Of a DNA stretch of 64,000 bases, positions 25,583 to 38,337 are shown piece after piece. Origin of the DNA: Kitasatospora phosalacinea. GTDB taxonomy: Bacteria > Actinomycetota > Actinomycetes > Streptomycetales > Streptomycetaceae. The stretch lies in NCBI RefSeq assembly GCF_030268885.1, contig NZ_BSSA01000008.1, forward strand, positions 186,001 through 250,000, in the 5' to 3' direction. A program made the position numbers and the translations under genes. The stretch's first letter is position 1; the number at the start of each line of letters is the position of its first letter. Under the pieces are notes generated by a model. That model was given only the letters and a program-made list of their open reading frames with translations. It made no database searches and was not told the origin of the DNA.

Positions 25583-26452
25583 TCAGGTGACTTGGCGGAG
25601 CTCCGCGAGAAGTCCCCGGGTCTCCTCCTCGGACAGCGCCGCCGCCGACACCCGCTCCAGCGCGGTCGCGTACTCGGCCACCTCGGCCGGCTTGTCCAGG
25701 TAGAGCGCGGTGGTGAACTGCTCGACGTACACCACGTCCGCCAGGTCCGGCTCGGGGAAGCACAGCACCGTGAACGCCCCGCTGTCGGCCGCCAGCGCGC
25801 CCATCCCCAGCGGCAGCACCCGCAGGCTGATGGTCTCGCGCAGCGACAGCTCCGCGAGCCGCTCCAACTGGCCGCGCATCACCTCGGGCCCGCCGCACGG
25901 GCGGCGCAGCGCCGTCTCGTCGACGATCAGCTCCAGCCGGGCCTGCGCCCCCTCGGCGAGGAAGCGCTCCTGCCGGCGCAGCCGGACCGCGGCCCGGCGC
26001 TCGATCTCCTCCGCGGGCGCGGCGGGGCTGCCCGCCCGCATCACCGCGTGCACGTACTCGGGGGTCTGCAGCAGCCCGGGCACGAACTGCACCTCGTAGC
26101 TGCGGACCAGGTTGGCCGCGTCCTCCAGGTTCAGGTACGTCTGGAACCAGCCGGGCACCACGTCCCCGTACCCGTGCCACCAGGACGGGGCGTTGGTGCC
26201 GCCGACCAGGCCGAGCAGGGCCGCGCGGGACTCCTCGTCGTCGACGCCGTACAGCGTCAGCAGGTCCGCCACGTCGCGCTGCTTGAAGCCGACCCGGCCG
26301 AGCTCCATCCGGCTGATCTTCGACTCCGAGGCCCGGATCGAGTACCCGGCGTCCTCCCGGGTCACGCCGCGGGCCTCGCGCAGGCGCCGCAACTGGGCCC
26401 CCAACTGGATGCGACGCGCGGTCGCACCGCTGCCCGTCTGCAGGCCCGTCAT
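25583..26452 (-). CDS. XRE-family regulator with DUF5753 domain
   Basis: 289-aa DNA-binding protein. An N-terminal helix-turn-helix (about 17-70: LGAQLRRLREARGVTREDAGY ... SESKISRMELGR compressed) is followed by the DUF5753 domain (about 100-275) with the typical GWFQTYLNLEDAA and VPGLLQTPEYVHAVM segments. Such proteins are abundant in streptomycetes, usually beside a small DUF397 gene; no DUF397 gene is adjacent here. The ATG at 26452 has GGAGGG upstream. The downstream aldehyde dehydrogenase gene, 57 nt away on the same strand, is a candidate partner or target. Confidence 0.9.
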   Translation of the reverse strand: MTGLQTGSGATARRIQLGAQLRRLREARGVTREDAGYSIRASESKISRMELGRVGFKQRDVADLLTLYGVDDEESRAALLGLVGGTNAPSWWHGYGDVVPGWFQTYLNLEDAANLVRSYEVQFVPGLLQTPEYVHAVMRAGSPAAPAEEIERRAAVRLRRQERFLAEGAQARLELIVDETALRRPCGGPEVMRGQLERLAELSLRETISLRVLPLGMGALAADSGAFTVLCFPEPDLADVVYVEQFTTALYLDKPAEVAEYATALERVSAAALSEEETRGLLAELRQVT

Positions 26453-26580
26453 GCAAACCCTCCGCCCCAGGAACGCCAAGTGGACCCCGTGGGAAGCAGT
26501 CTGCCACTGCGCGACGACACTCCGCGAGGGCCTTCCGGCATTTGGCCAATCCGTTGCAGAAGCGAGGGTTTCGACTCCGC

Positions 26581-29238
26581 TCAGGACAGTGCCGGGAGGA
26601 CCTCCGCCAGATCGGTGCGCGAACTCACCCCGAGCTTCGGGTACGCCTTGTAGAGGTGGTGCCCGACCGTGCGGGCGCTCAGGAACAGCTGCGCGGCGAT
26701 GTCCCGGTTGGACAGGCCCTGCGCGGCCAGCCGGACGATCTGCGACTCCTGCGGGGTCAGCCCGGCCACCACCGTCCGGGCCGGGCAGGCGGCGGGCGCG
26801 CCGGTGGCGTCCAGCTCCAGCCGGGCCCGCTCCGCCCACGGGACGGCGCCCAGCCGCCGCAGCGCCTGCTCGGCGGAGCGCAGCGGCACCCGGGCCTCGG
26901 CCCTGCGGCGGCCGCGGCGCAGCCACTCGCCGTACAGCAGCTCGGTGCGGGCCTGCTCCCACGGGCGGGGCTGCTCGGCGTGCCGGGCCAGCGCCCGCAG
27001 GTACAGCTCCTCGGCGAACTCGTCGGGGGCCAGCAGCGCGTGGCAGCGGTCCACCAGGGCGCGGGCCCACGGCCGGTCGGCGCGCTCGGCCCACTGCTCG
27101 AACCGGGCCAGCGCCCCGGCGCACTCCTCGCCGCGGCGCAGCCGCACCGCGGCCTCCACCAGGTCGGGGACGGCGCGGACGGCGGCGACCTGGTAGCCGA
27201 ACGGGCCGCCGGTGAGCGCGGCGAGGTGGCCGTGCGCGTCCTCGGCCCGGCCCTCGCCCAGGTCGAGCAGGCCGAGCGCCCAGCGGGCCCACGGGGCGCC
27301 CGCGCCGCCCCGGGCGAACGCCGCGGCGGCCTGCTCCCGGCAGGGCTCCGCCTCGCCCCGGGCGGCCGCCAGGTACGCCTGGAAGCCGTGCAGTTGGCCG
27401 GTCCACAGCGGCTGCCCGCTGTCCAGGGCCAGTTGCAGCGCCTCGGCGGCGTGGTCGGCGGCCGCGGCCGGGCGGCCGTCGAAGAGTTCGGCCTCGGCGA
27501 GGAAGAACAGCAGGGTGGGCAGCGCCCCGAAGGCGCCGCCCTCCCGGGCCTCCCGGACCAGGCGGCGGGCGAGGTCCAGCACCTCGGCGTCGTGCCCGGG
27601 CACCAGCCCGGCACCGCACGGCAGCACCAGGTCGACCGGGGCGGCCGCCCCGGCGGCCCGGGCCGCCCGCTCGGCCTCCGGCAGCGTCGGCCCGTCCGCC
27701 CCGCCGAGCGCGGCGGCCAGGTAGCGGACGACCGGCCCGAGCGGGTCGCCGTCCGGCAGCGGCAGGGCGGCGAGCGCGTCCAGGCTGCCGTGCACGGCCG
27801 GGAGCCCGTCGTACCAGGCGACGTGCACCGCCTGCACCAGGACGCGGGCGGCCGGGCCGGGGTGCTCGGCGGCGACCAGGGCGGCGGCCTCGGTGAGCCG
27901 GGCGTGCGCGGAGGCGTTCTCGTCGCGCCAGAACTCGGCCACGCCGCGGGCGAACAGCAGGTGCGCCCGGGTCACCGGGTCGGCGTCCGGCCGGTCGGCG
28001 GCGAGGGCGAGCCGCTCGGCCCGCTCCACCTCGCCCGCCTCCAGCGCGGCCTCCACCGCCTCGACCGTCCAGCGGCGGGCGAGCACGGGGTCCGGGCTGA
28101 GCCGGGCGGCCCGCTCGTACGCGGCGCAGGCGCCCTGGTGGCCGCCGCGGGAGGCGGCGGTGGCGGCCGCCTCCGCGAGGTCCGCCGCGGCCCGCGCGTC
28201 CGGCCCGGTGGCGGCCAGCGCCCGGTGCCAGGCGCGCCGCAGCGGCTCGCCCGGCCCGTACGCGGCGGCCAGCGCCCGGTGCGCGGCCAGCCGGTCGGCG
28301 AGCGGGGCCCGGTCGACCACGGCGGAGCGCAGCAGCGGGTGCCGGAACCGGGCCCGGCCGGTGGCCAGGTCGACCCGCAGCAGGCCCTGGGCCTCGGCGG
28401 GCGCCAGGTCGGCGGCGTCCAGCCCGCTCTCCGCGGCGGCCCGCAGCAGCACCTCCGCCTCGCCGGTCTCCTCCAGCGCGGCCAGCAGCAGCCAGCGCTG
28501 GGTGCGGCCGGGCAGCCGGCTGACCTGGCCGTGGTACGCGAGCCGCAGCCGCCCGTCCGGCGGCAGCGCGCCGGAGCCCTCGCCCCGCGGGAGTTCGCGC
28601 AGCGCCAGCGGGTTGCCCGCGGCGGCGGCCAACACCCCTGCGGGGTCGGCGAGTTCGGGCGCGATCTCGGCCAGCAGCCGGGCCGCGTCGGACTCCGCCA
28701 GCGGCCCCACCGGCAGCTCGGGCAGCCCGGACGCCTCGGCCCCGTCCTCCCGGGTCGCCAGCAGCACGGCGACCCGCTCGGCGCCCAGGCGGCGCACCGC
28801 GAGCCGCAGCGCCGCCGCGGACTCCGGGTCGGCCCACTGCAGGTCGTCCAGCAGGAGCAGCACCGGCTGCCGCTCGGCGAGGTCGCCCAGCAGGGTCAGC
28901 ACCGCGAGCCCGACCAGCAGCCGGTCCCCGGCGGGGCCGTCCGCCAGCCCCAACGTCCGTTCCAGCGCGGCCCGTTGCGGCCCGGGCAGTGCACCGAGCC
29001 GGTCCAGTACGGGGGCCAGCAGCTGGCTGAGCACGGCGTGCGGCAGCCGGGCCTCCGACTCGACCCCGGCCGCCCGCAGCACCCGCCACCCGGCGGCCGC
29101 CCCGGCCGCCGCGTCCAGCAGTGCGCTCTTCCCGATCCCCGGCTCGCCGCGCAGCAGCAGTGCCCCGGCCCGCCCGGCGCGCGCGTCCGCCAGCAGCCGG
29201 TCGATCGCCGCGCGTTCCGTCCCCCGTCCGTACAGCAT
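26581..29238 (-). CDS. LAL-type (large ATP-binding) LuxR family transcriptional regulator
   Basis: 885-aa regulator. An N-terminal AAA/STAND ATPase carries Walker A GEPGIGKS at 31-38 and Walker B VLLLLDDLQWADPES with Asp131/132. A long Ala/Leu-rich helical middle (about 350-800) looks like TPR-type repeats. The C-terminal LuxR HTH (about 820-885) reads LTPQESQIVRLAAQGLSNRDIA compressed, with SARTVGHHLYKAYPKLGV in the recognition helix. LAL regulators often activate catabolic or antibiotic clusters. ATG 29238 is chosen because the protein begins directly at the conserved GRGTERA motif. It is divergent from the SnoaL-like gene, its most likely local target. Confidence 0.92.
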   Translation of the reverse strand: MLYGRGTERAAIDRLLADARAGRAGALLLRGEPGIGKSALLDAAAGAAAGWRVLRAAGVESEARLPHAVLSQLLAPVLDRLGALPGPQRAALERTLGLADGPAGDRLLVGLAVLTLLGDLAERQPVLLLLDDLQWADPESAAALRLAVRRLGAERVAVLLATREDGAEASGLPELPVGPLAESDAARLLAEIAPELADPAGVLAAAAGNPLALRELPRGEGSGALPPDGRLRLAYHGQVSRLPGRTQRWLLLAALEETGEAEVLLRAAAESGLDAADLAPAEAQGLLRVDLATGRARFRHPLLRSAVVDRAPLADRLAAHRALAAAYGPGEPLRRAWHRALAATGPDARAAADLAEAAATAASRGGHQGACAAYERAARLSPDPVLARRWTVEAVEAALEAGEVERAERLALAADRPDADPVTRAHLLFARGVAEFWRDENASAHARLTEAAALVAAEHPGPAARVLVQAVHVAWYDGLPAVHGSLDALAALPLPDGDPLGPVVRYLAAALGGADGPTLPEAERAARAAGAAAPVDLVLPCGAGLVPGHDAEVLDLARRLVREAREGGAFGALPTLLFFLAEAELFDGRPAAAADHAAEALQLALDSGQPLWTGQLHGFQAYLAAARGEAEPCREQAAAAFARGGAGAPWARWALGLLDLGEGRAEDAHGHLAALTGGPFGYQVAAVRAVPDLVEAAVRLRRGEECAGALARFEQWAERADRPWARALVDRCHALLAPDEFAEELYLRALARHAEQPRPWEQARTELLYGEWLRRGRRRAEARVPLRSAEQALRRLGAVPWAERARLELDATGAPAACPARTVVAGLTPQESQIVRLAAQGLSNRDIAAQLFLSARTVGHHLYKAYPKLGVSSRTDLAEVLPALS

Positions 29239-29344
29239 GGGTCGACCCTACCTATACGTGACCGATTCCCCGGCGCGGCGATCTCCGTACCTTCTTGTCC
29301 TGCAAGGGGAAACGCCCCGCAGCACACCGCAGAAGGAGCCCACG

Positions 29345-29707
29345 ATGGACCTGCAGAACCTCGCCGAGCGCTACCTCGCCGCCTGGAACGAGACCGACCC
29401 GGCCGCCCGCCGCAAGCTGGTCGAGGAGACCTGGGCGCCCGGGGGCCGCTACGTCGACCCGCTGGTCGAGGCGGTCGGCCACGAGCAGTTCGACGCCACC
29501 CTGGCCGCCGTCCAGGCCCAGTTCGCCGGGCTGGTCTTCCGCCTCGGCCCGGTCGACGCCCACCACGACGTCGCCCGCTTCACCTGGGAGCTCGCCCCGG
29601 AGGGCGCCCCCGAGCCGCTGGTGATCGGCTTCGACGTCCTCACCGCGACGCCGGACGGCCGGATCGCCACCGTGGTCGGCTTCCTGGACAAGGTCCCGTC
29701 GGCCTGA
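29345..29707 (+). CDS. SnoaL-like / NTF2-fold protein
   Basis: 120-aa small alpha+beta protein of the NTF2/SnoaL superfamily. The N-terminal helix LAERYLAAWNETDPAARRKLVEETWAPG and the strand-rich remainder (YVDPLVEAVGHEQF, FRLGPVDAHHDVARFTWEL, GFDVLTATPDGRIATVVGFLD) match the pattern. The AWNETDPAARR motif is common in actinobacterial members. Catalytic activity cannot be predicted; members act as isomerases, cyclases or binding proteins. GGAG stands just before the ATG at 29345. The divergent arrangement with the LAL regulator suggests shared control. It ends 28 nt before a perfect hairpin. Confidence 0.85.
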   Translation: MDLQNLAERYLAAWNETDPAARRKLVEETWAPGGRYVDPLVEAVGHEQFDATLAAVQAQFAGLVFRLGPVDAHHDVARFTWELAPEGAPEPLVIGFDVLTATPDGRIATVVGFLDKVPSA

Positions 29708-29735
29708 AGCGGCGCGCACCGCCCCGGGAACGACA

Positions 29736-29778
29736 ACGACGCCTGCCCTTACCTGGTCGGGGAGTGGGCAGGCGTCGT
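29736..29778. terminator. Terminator after the SnoaL-like gene
   Basis: Perfect 13-bp inverted repeat (29736-29748 with 29766-29778, 17-nt loop) between the converging SnoaL-like and gltD genes. Confidence 0.6.
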
Positions 29779-29824
29779 GATGACCGGTCCCGGCGGCTCT
29801 GGCGGGTCGGTGTTTGTCGGCCTT

Positions 29825-29842
29825 GCCCCCCTCGCGGGGGGC
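29825..29842 (-). terminator. Terminator downstream of gltD
   Basis: 7-bp pure G/C stem (29825-29831 with 29836-29842, loop TCGC), 27 nt after the gltD stop. With the hairpin at 29736-29778 it forms a tandem pair separating gltBD from its neighbour. Confidence 0.45.
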
Positions 29843-29868
29843 GTGGGCGTTCTCGGGGCGGTGGTCGG

Positions 29869-31321
29869 TCAGACCACCAGCGAGCGGTCGGTCGGCTTGA
29901 TCGGGGCGGGGAGCGGGGTCTTGCCACCCAGGTACTTGTCGACCGCCGAGGCGGCCGAACGGCCCTCCGCGATCGCCCAGACGATCAGCGACTGACCGCG
30001 ACCGGCGTCACCGCAAACGTACACCCCGTCGACGTTGGTGCCGAACTTGCCGTCGCGGGCGACGTTGCCGCGGGCGTCGAGGTCGACGCCGAGCTGCTCG
30101 ACGAGGCCGTTCTTGACGTCCGTGCCGGTGAAGCCCATGGCGAGGGTGACGAGCTGGGCCGGGATGACCTTCTCGCTGCCGGGGACGGGCTCGAACTTGC
30201 CGTCCTTGAACTCGACCTCGACCAGGTGCAGTTCCTGGACGTTGCCGTCCTCGTCGCCCGCGAAGTGGGTGGTGGAGACGGAGTAGATCCGCTCGCCGCC
30301 CTCCTCGTGGGCCGAGGTGACCTTGTAGGTCATCGGCATGGTCGGCCAGGGCTGGTTGGCCGGGCGGTCCTCGGACGGCCGCGGCATGATCTCCAGCTGG
30401 GTGACGGAGAGGGCGCCCTGGCGGTGCGCGGTGCCGACGCAGTCGGCACCGGTGTCGCCGCCGCCGATGACGACCACGTGCTTGCCCTTGGCCGAGATCG
30501 GGGAGTCGACGTAGTCGCCCTCCTGGACCTTGTTGGCCAGCGGCAGGTACTCCATCGCCTGGTGGACGCCGTTCAGCTCCCGGCCGGGGACGGGCAGGTC
30601 GCGGGCGGTGGTGGCACCGGCGGCGATGACGACCGCGTCGAAGCGCGAGCGCAGGTCCTGGCCGCTGATGTCGACGCCGGCCTCGACGCCGGTGCGGAAG
30701 CGGGTGCCCTCCGCGCGCATCTGCTCGATGCGGCGGTTGATGTGGCGCTTCTCCATCTTGAACTCGGGGATGCCGTAGCGCAGCAGGCCGCCGATGCGGT
30801 CGGCGCGCTCGTACACCACCACGGTGTGGCCGGCCCGGGTGAGCTGCTGGGCGGCGGCCAGGCCGGCCGGGCCGGAGCCGATCACGGCCACGGTCTTGCC
30901 GGACAGGCGCTCGGGGATCTGCGGGGTGACCCCGCCGCGGTCCCAGGCCTTGTCGATGATGGTGACCTCGACGTTCTTGATGGTCACCGCGTCCTGGTTG
31001 ATGCCCAGCACGCACGCCGACTCGCACGGAGCCGGGCACAGGCGGCCGGTGAACTCCGGGAAGTTGTTGGTGGCGTGCAGCCGCTCGATCGCGCCGGACC
31101 AGTCGTCCCGGTAGGCGAGGTCGTTCCACTCGGGGATCAGGTTCCCGAGCGGGCAGCCGTTGTGGCAGAACGGGATGCCGCAGTCCATGCAGCGACCGGC
31201 CTGCTTGCTGATGATCGGAAGGAGGCTGCGCTCGACGTAGACCTCGTTCCAGTCGCGGATGCGGACGTCCACCGGACGGCGCTCCGCCAGCTGCTTGGGC
31301 GTGGTCAGGAAGCCCTTGGGG

Positions 31322-31329
<8 letters not shown>
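29869..31329 (-). CDS. gltD: Glutamate synthase small subunit
   Basis: 486-aa FAD/Fe-S flavoprotein that passes electrons from NADPH to the large subunit for glutamine-dependent glutamate synthesis. N-terminal cysteines at 47, 50, 55 and 59 and at 98, 102 and 106 hold the [4Fe-4S] clusters. FAD binding is seen in [21 protein letters not shown] and NADPH binding in [15 protein letters not shown], with the C-terminal [18 protein letters not shown] motif closing the FAD site. Its ATG overlaps the end of gltB by 8 nt, giving tight stoichiometric coupling. Confidence 0.97.
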
Positions 31330-35917
<4,588 letters not shown>

Positions 35918-36188
35918 CGGCTCTCCCGTCGTCGTAAACAGTTGCTTCATGCAAAGGGACGACGTTGGCCCTGATGCGATTTGTCGGTGCAGGTTACATG
36001 ATGCCGCCTGGACCGGGAAGTGGATTCCTGCGTCCACATCCCGGACTGATCCCCAGGTCAGGGGGCGGATGGGGGGAAGGCGCAGCGTCGCGCGTTCCCT
36101 CCAGTGTGCCCTGCCCCGAAGGGCGTGAAACAGGGGCGAAACCCCCTCGCCACACACGCCTCAGGCGTTCCACCTGGGAATCTTCGAA

Positions 36189-36225
36189 GTCGACGCCGCC
36201 CCCGCTTTGGATTCCGGGGGTCGAC
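36189..36225 (-). promoter_or_regulatory. Hairpin in the gltB leader
   Basis: Outer arms GTCGAC (36189-36194 with 36220-36225) and inner arms CCCCG/CGGGG (36200-36204 with 36215-36219), with a 5-nt bulge on one side and a 10-nt loop. It starts 15 nt after the stop of the 16-codon leader ORF, as expected for an attenuator-like arrangement. Confidence 0.4.
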
Positions 36226-36240
36226 AGCCGGATGTCGAGA

Positions 36241-36291
36241 CTAGGGCAAGGCGCAGGCTCGGGCCCATGTGCGGAACATCACGCGTTCCAT
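36241..36291 (-). CDS. Putative leaderless leader peptide (16 aa) upstream of gltB
   Basis: Short ORF encoding MERVMFRTWARACALP and ending in TAG. Its ATG lies 7 nt downstream of the TATAGT -10, which places it at or next to the predicted transcription start, so it would be translated from a leaderless mRNA, a common mode in actinomycetes. It has one Trp and one Cys codon but no Glu/Gln run, so any sensing mechanism is unclear. No homologue was recognised. Being so short it could be fortuitous, but promoter geometry and the hairpin 15 nt downstream support a real leader peptide. Confidence 0.45.
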   Translation of the reverse strand: MERVMFRTWARACALP

Positions 36292-36297
36292 GGCATA

Positions 36298-36326
36298 ACT
36301 ATACAGAGGTCTGGATTTTCGTACAA
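36298..36326 (-). promoter_or_regulatory. Likely principal-sigma promoter of gltB
   Basis: TTGTAC -35 (36326-36321), 17-nt spacer and TATAGT -10 (36303-36298) on the minus strand. It lies in an AT-enriched patch unlike its surroundings. The predicted start is near 36291, giving a ~370-nt leader. Confidence 0.65.
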
Positions 36327-36356
36327 GACTGTCCGGGTGACGGACCGGGCGGCCGG

Positions 36357-37100
36357 TCAGCCGATCGCCCCGCCGATCAGCCGTCCCAGCAGGTAGGTGA
36401 CGCCCGCCGCGGCCCCGCCCAGCACCAGCTGGCGCAGGCCGGAGAACCACCAGCTGCGGGCCGTCACCCGGGCCACCACCGCGCCGCAGCCGAACAGGCC
36501 GAGCACCGCCAGCAGCGCGGCGGGCCACAGCGCGGTCGCGCCCAGCAGGTAGGGCAGCACCGGCAGCAGCGCGCCGAGCGCGAAGCAGCCGAACGAGGAG
36601 AGCGCGGCGACCAGCGGCGAGGGCAGGTCCTCCGGGTCGACGCCGAGCTCCTCGCGGGCGTGCACCGCCAGCGTGGTGTCCGGGTCGGCGGACAGCTGCC
36701 GGGCCACCTCGTGGGCCAGCTCCGGGTCGACGCCGCGGGCCACGTACAGCTGGGCCAGCTCGGCCAGCTCGCCCTGCGGGTTGCGCCGCAGCTCGATCCG
36801 CTCGGCCTCCAACTCGGCTTCCACCAGCTCGCGCTGGGAGGCGACCGAGGTGTACTCGCCGGCCGCCATGGAGAACGCGCCGGCCGCCAGCCCGGCCAGG
36901 CCGGTGAGCACCACGGTGGTCGGCGCCGCGTCGCCGCCGACCACGCCGGTCATCAGCGCGAAGTTCGACACCAGGCCGTCCATCGCGCCGAACACGGCCG
37001 GGCGCAGCCAGCCGCCGTTGACGTCCCGGTGGTGGTCGGCGTCGGGTATCCGGGGCGGCTGCGGGCTGTCGGTCTGCGGCTCTGCGGTGATGGTGCTCAT
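36357..37100 (-). CDS. VIT1/CCC1-family metal transporter
   Basis: 247-aa membrane protein of the vacuolar iron transporter family, which moves Fe2+ or Mn2+ across membranes. The family core is evident: WLRPAVFGAMDGLVSNFALMTGV in the first helix, then LAAGAFSMAAGEYTSVASQRELVEAE, a charged cytoplasmic metal-binding segment (about 100-165) and three C-terminal helices including SFGCFALGALLPVLPYLL. It starts at ATG 37100 with GGAAGGGAA upstream. An imperfectly placed palindrome about 90 nt upstream may be an operator. Bacterial members probably export or detoxify metal; the direction is not shown by sequence. Confidence 0.92.
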   Translation of the reverse strand: MSTITAEPQTDSPQPPRIPDADHHRDVNGGWLRPAVFGAMDGLVSNFALMTGVVGGDAAPTTVVLTGLAGLAAGAFSMAAGEYTSVASQRELVEAELEAERIELRRNPQGELAELAQLYVARGVDPELAHEVARQLSADPDTTLAVHAREELGVDPEDLPSPLVAALSSFGCFALGALLPVLPYLLGATALWPAALLAVLGLFGCGAVVARVTARSWWFSGLRQLVLGGAAAGVTYLLGRLIGGAIG

Positions 37101-37189
37101 GCGGGCGGTTCCCTTCCGGGCACGGCGGATCCCCCCGGGCCGCGCGTCGGCCGGGCTCGCTGGTGCTCTTCGAACGTAGCCGTTTGACC

Positions 37190-37204
37190 TGCTGGTTTCC
37201 AGCA
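37190..37204. promoter_or_regulatory. Palindrome upstream of the VIT1/CCC1 gene
   Basis: TGCTGG-TTT-CCAGCA, 6-bp arms with 3-nt spacer, in the 182-nt gap between lgt and the transporter start. It could be a metal-regulator operator, but it does not match the DmdR/IdeR iron-box consensus. Confidence 0.3.
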
Positions 37205-37228
37205 AAGTAAGCCTGCCCAAAGGCAGTT

Positions 37229-37263
37229 GGGGCCGCCTCCGCCCTCTCGGCGGTGGCGGCCCC
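37229..37263 (-). terminator. Terminator of lgt
   Basis: Composite stem of 9 bp (37229-37237 with 37255-37263) plus 5 bp (37239-37243 with 37249-37253) separated by one T-T mismatch. It lies 20 nt after the lgt stop. Confidence 0.65.
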
Positions 37264-37282
37264 GACGGGCGGGCGGCTCGGC

Positions 37283-38257
37283 TCAGGAGGGCTTCTCGGA
37301 GTCCTTCGAGAGCTTCGCGGGGGCGTCCCCGGCCTCCTGCGCGGGCTGCGCCGGGGCGGCGTCCCGCGGCTGCGCCGGCTCGACGGTGGCCTCCGCGGCG
37401 GCGGACTCGGTCCGGGCGCGCTCCTCGGTGGCCTGCGGGTCGATCGCGTCCGGGTCCTCGCGGCCGGGGCGGAACCTGGCGGAGAGCACGAAGGCGACGA
37501 TCGCGCCGACGAAGACCAGGATCGCCGTCCAGTCGTTCAGGCGCAGGCCGAAGAAGCGGTGCGCCTCGTCGATCCGCAGCCACTCCGTCCAGAACCGGCC
37601 GAGGGTGTAGGCGGCGACGTACAGCGCGAAGGCCCGGCCGTGGCCGAGGGTGAAGCGCCGGTCGGCCCAGATCACCAGGACGGCCACCAGCACGCACCAG
37701 ATCGACTCGTACAGGAAGGTCGGGTGGTAGACGCCGTGGACGACGGTGCCGTCCGGGAGGGTCTTGTCGATCTCCAGGCCCCAGGGCAGGGTGGTGGGGC
37801 GGCCGTACAGCTCCTGGTTGAACCAGTTGCCCCAGCGGCCGCAGGCCTGGGCCAGGGCGATGCCGGGGGCGATCGCGTCGGCGTAGGCGGGCAGCGGGAC
37901 GCCGCGGCGCCGGGCGCCGATCCAGGCGCCGACCGCGCCGAAGGCGATGGCGCCCCAGATGCCGAGGCCGCCCTCCCAGATCTTCAGCGCGTCGACCGGG
38001 TGCTTGCCCTCGCCGAAGTACAGCTGGTTGTCGGTGATGACGTGGTAGAGCCGACCGCCGACCAGGCCGAACGGCACCGCCCAGACCGCGATGTCGCCGA
38101 CCGTGTGCCGCCCGCCGCCGCGGGCGACCCAGCGCTTGCTGCCGAGCCACACGGCCACGACGACACCGATGATGATGCAGAAGGCGTAGGCGCGCAGCGG
38201 GATGGGCCCAAGGTTGAGGACGCCCCGCGACGGGCTCGGAATGTATGCGAGATCCAT
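37283..38257 (-). CDS. lgt: Prolipoprotein diacylglyceryl transferase
   Basis: 324-aa integral membrane enzyme that attaches diacylglycerol to the lipobox cysteine of lipoprotein precursors, needed for the several lipoproteins in this window. The core motifs are GGRLYHVIT, the Lgt signature ACGRWGNWFNQELYGRPT, and HPTFLYESIW. Hydrophobic helices fill residues 20-270; a hydrophilic Ala/Glu/Pro-rich tail (about 275-324) follows, common in actinomycete Lgt. ATG 38257 is chosen because the conserved IPSPSRGVLNLGPIPLRAYA N-terminus follows directly. It lies downstream of the DsbA-like gene. Confidence 0.96.
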   Translation of the reverse strand: MDLAYIPSPSRGVLNLGPIPLRAYAFCIIIGVVVAVWLGSKRWVARGGGRHTVGDIAVWAVPFGLVGGRLYHVITDNQLYFGEGKHPVDALKIWEGGLGIWGAIAFGAVGAWIGARRRGVPLPAYADAIAPGIALAQACGRWGNWFNQELYGRPTTLPWGLEIDKTLPDGTVVHGVYHPTFLYESIWCVLVAVLVIWADRRFTLGHGRAFALYVAAYTLGRFWTEWLRIDEAHRFFGLRLNDWTAILVFVGAIVAFVLSARFRPGREDPDAIDPQATEERARTESAAAEATVEPAQPRDAAPAQPAQEAGDAPAKLSKDSEKPS

Positions 38258-38337
38258 GGCACTCTCGACGCTACCGTGTCCCACCGGCACCACCGGCACC
38301 GGAGCGGGTCACGGTAGCGTCACGCGTCCCGTCCGGG

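Larger units (their letters stand above)
35918..36356. other. gltB leader and promoter region
   Basis: 439 nt without a standard gene. In transcript order on the minus strand it holds a sigma-70-like promoter (36326-36298), a 16-codon leaderless ORF (36291-36241), a hairpin (36225-36189) and about 270 nt more of leader up to the gltB ribosome site. The promoter segment is a distinct low-GC patch. A 6-bp palindrome (36343-36358) overlaps the stop of the upstream transporter gene. Confidence 0.6.

Noticed and set aside
35918..35953. Alternative gltB start at the in-frame upstream ATG (MKQLFTTTG)
   Set aside because: No ribosome site; the ATG at 35917 has GGGAGAG. Both give the same mature protein after cleavage before Cys42.
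35990..36010. GTAAC-n6-CGACA in the gltB leader as a GlnR operator
   Set aside because: Poor second half-site and no further repeat; too weak to list.
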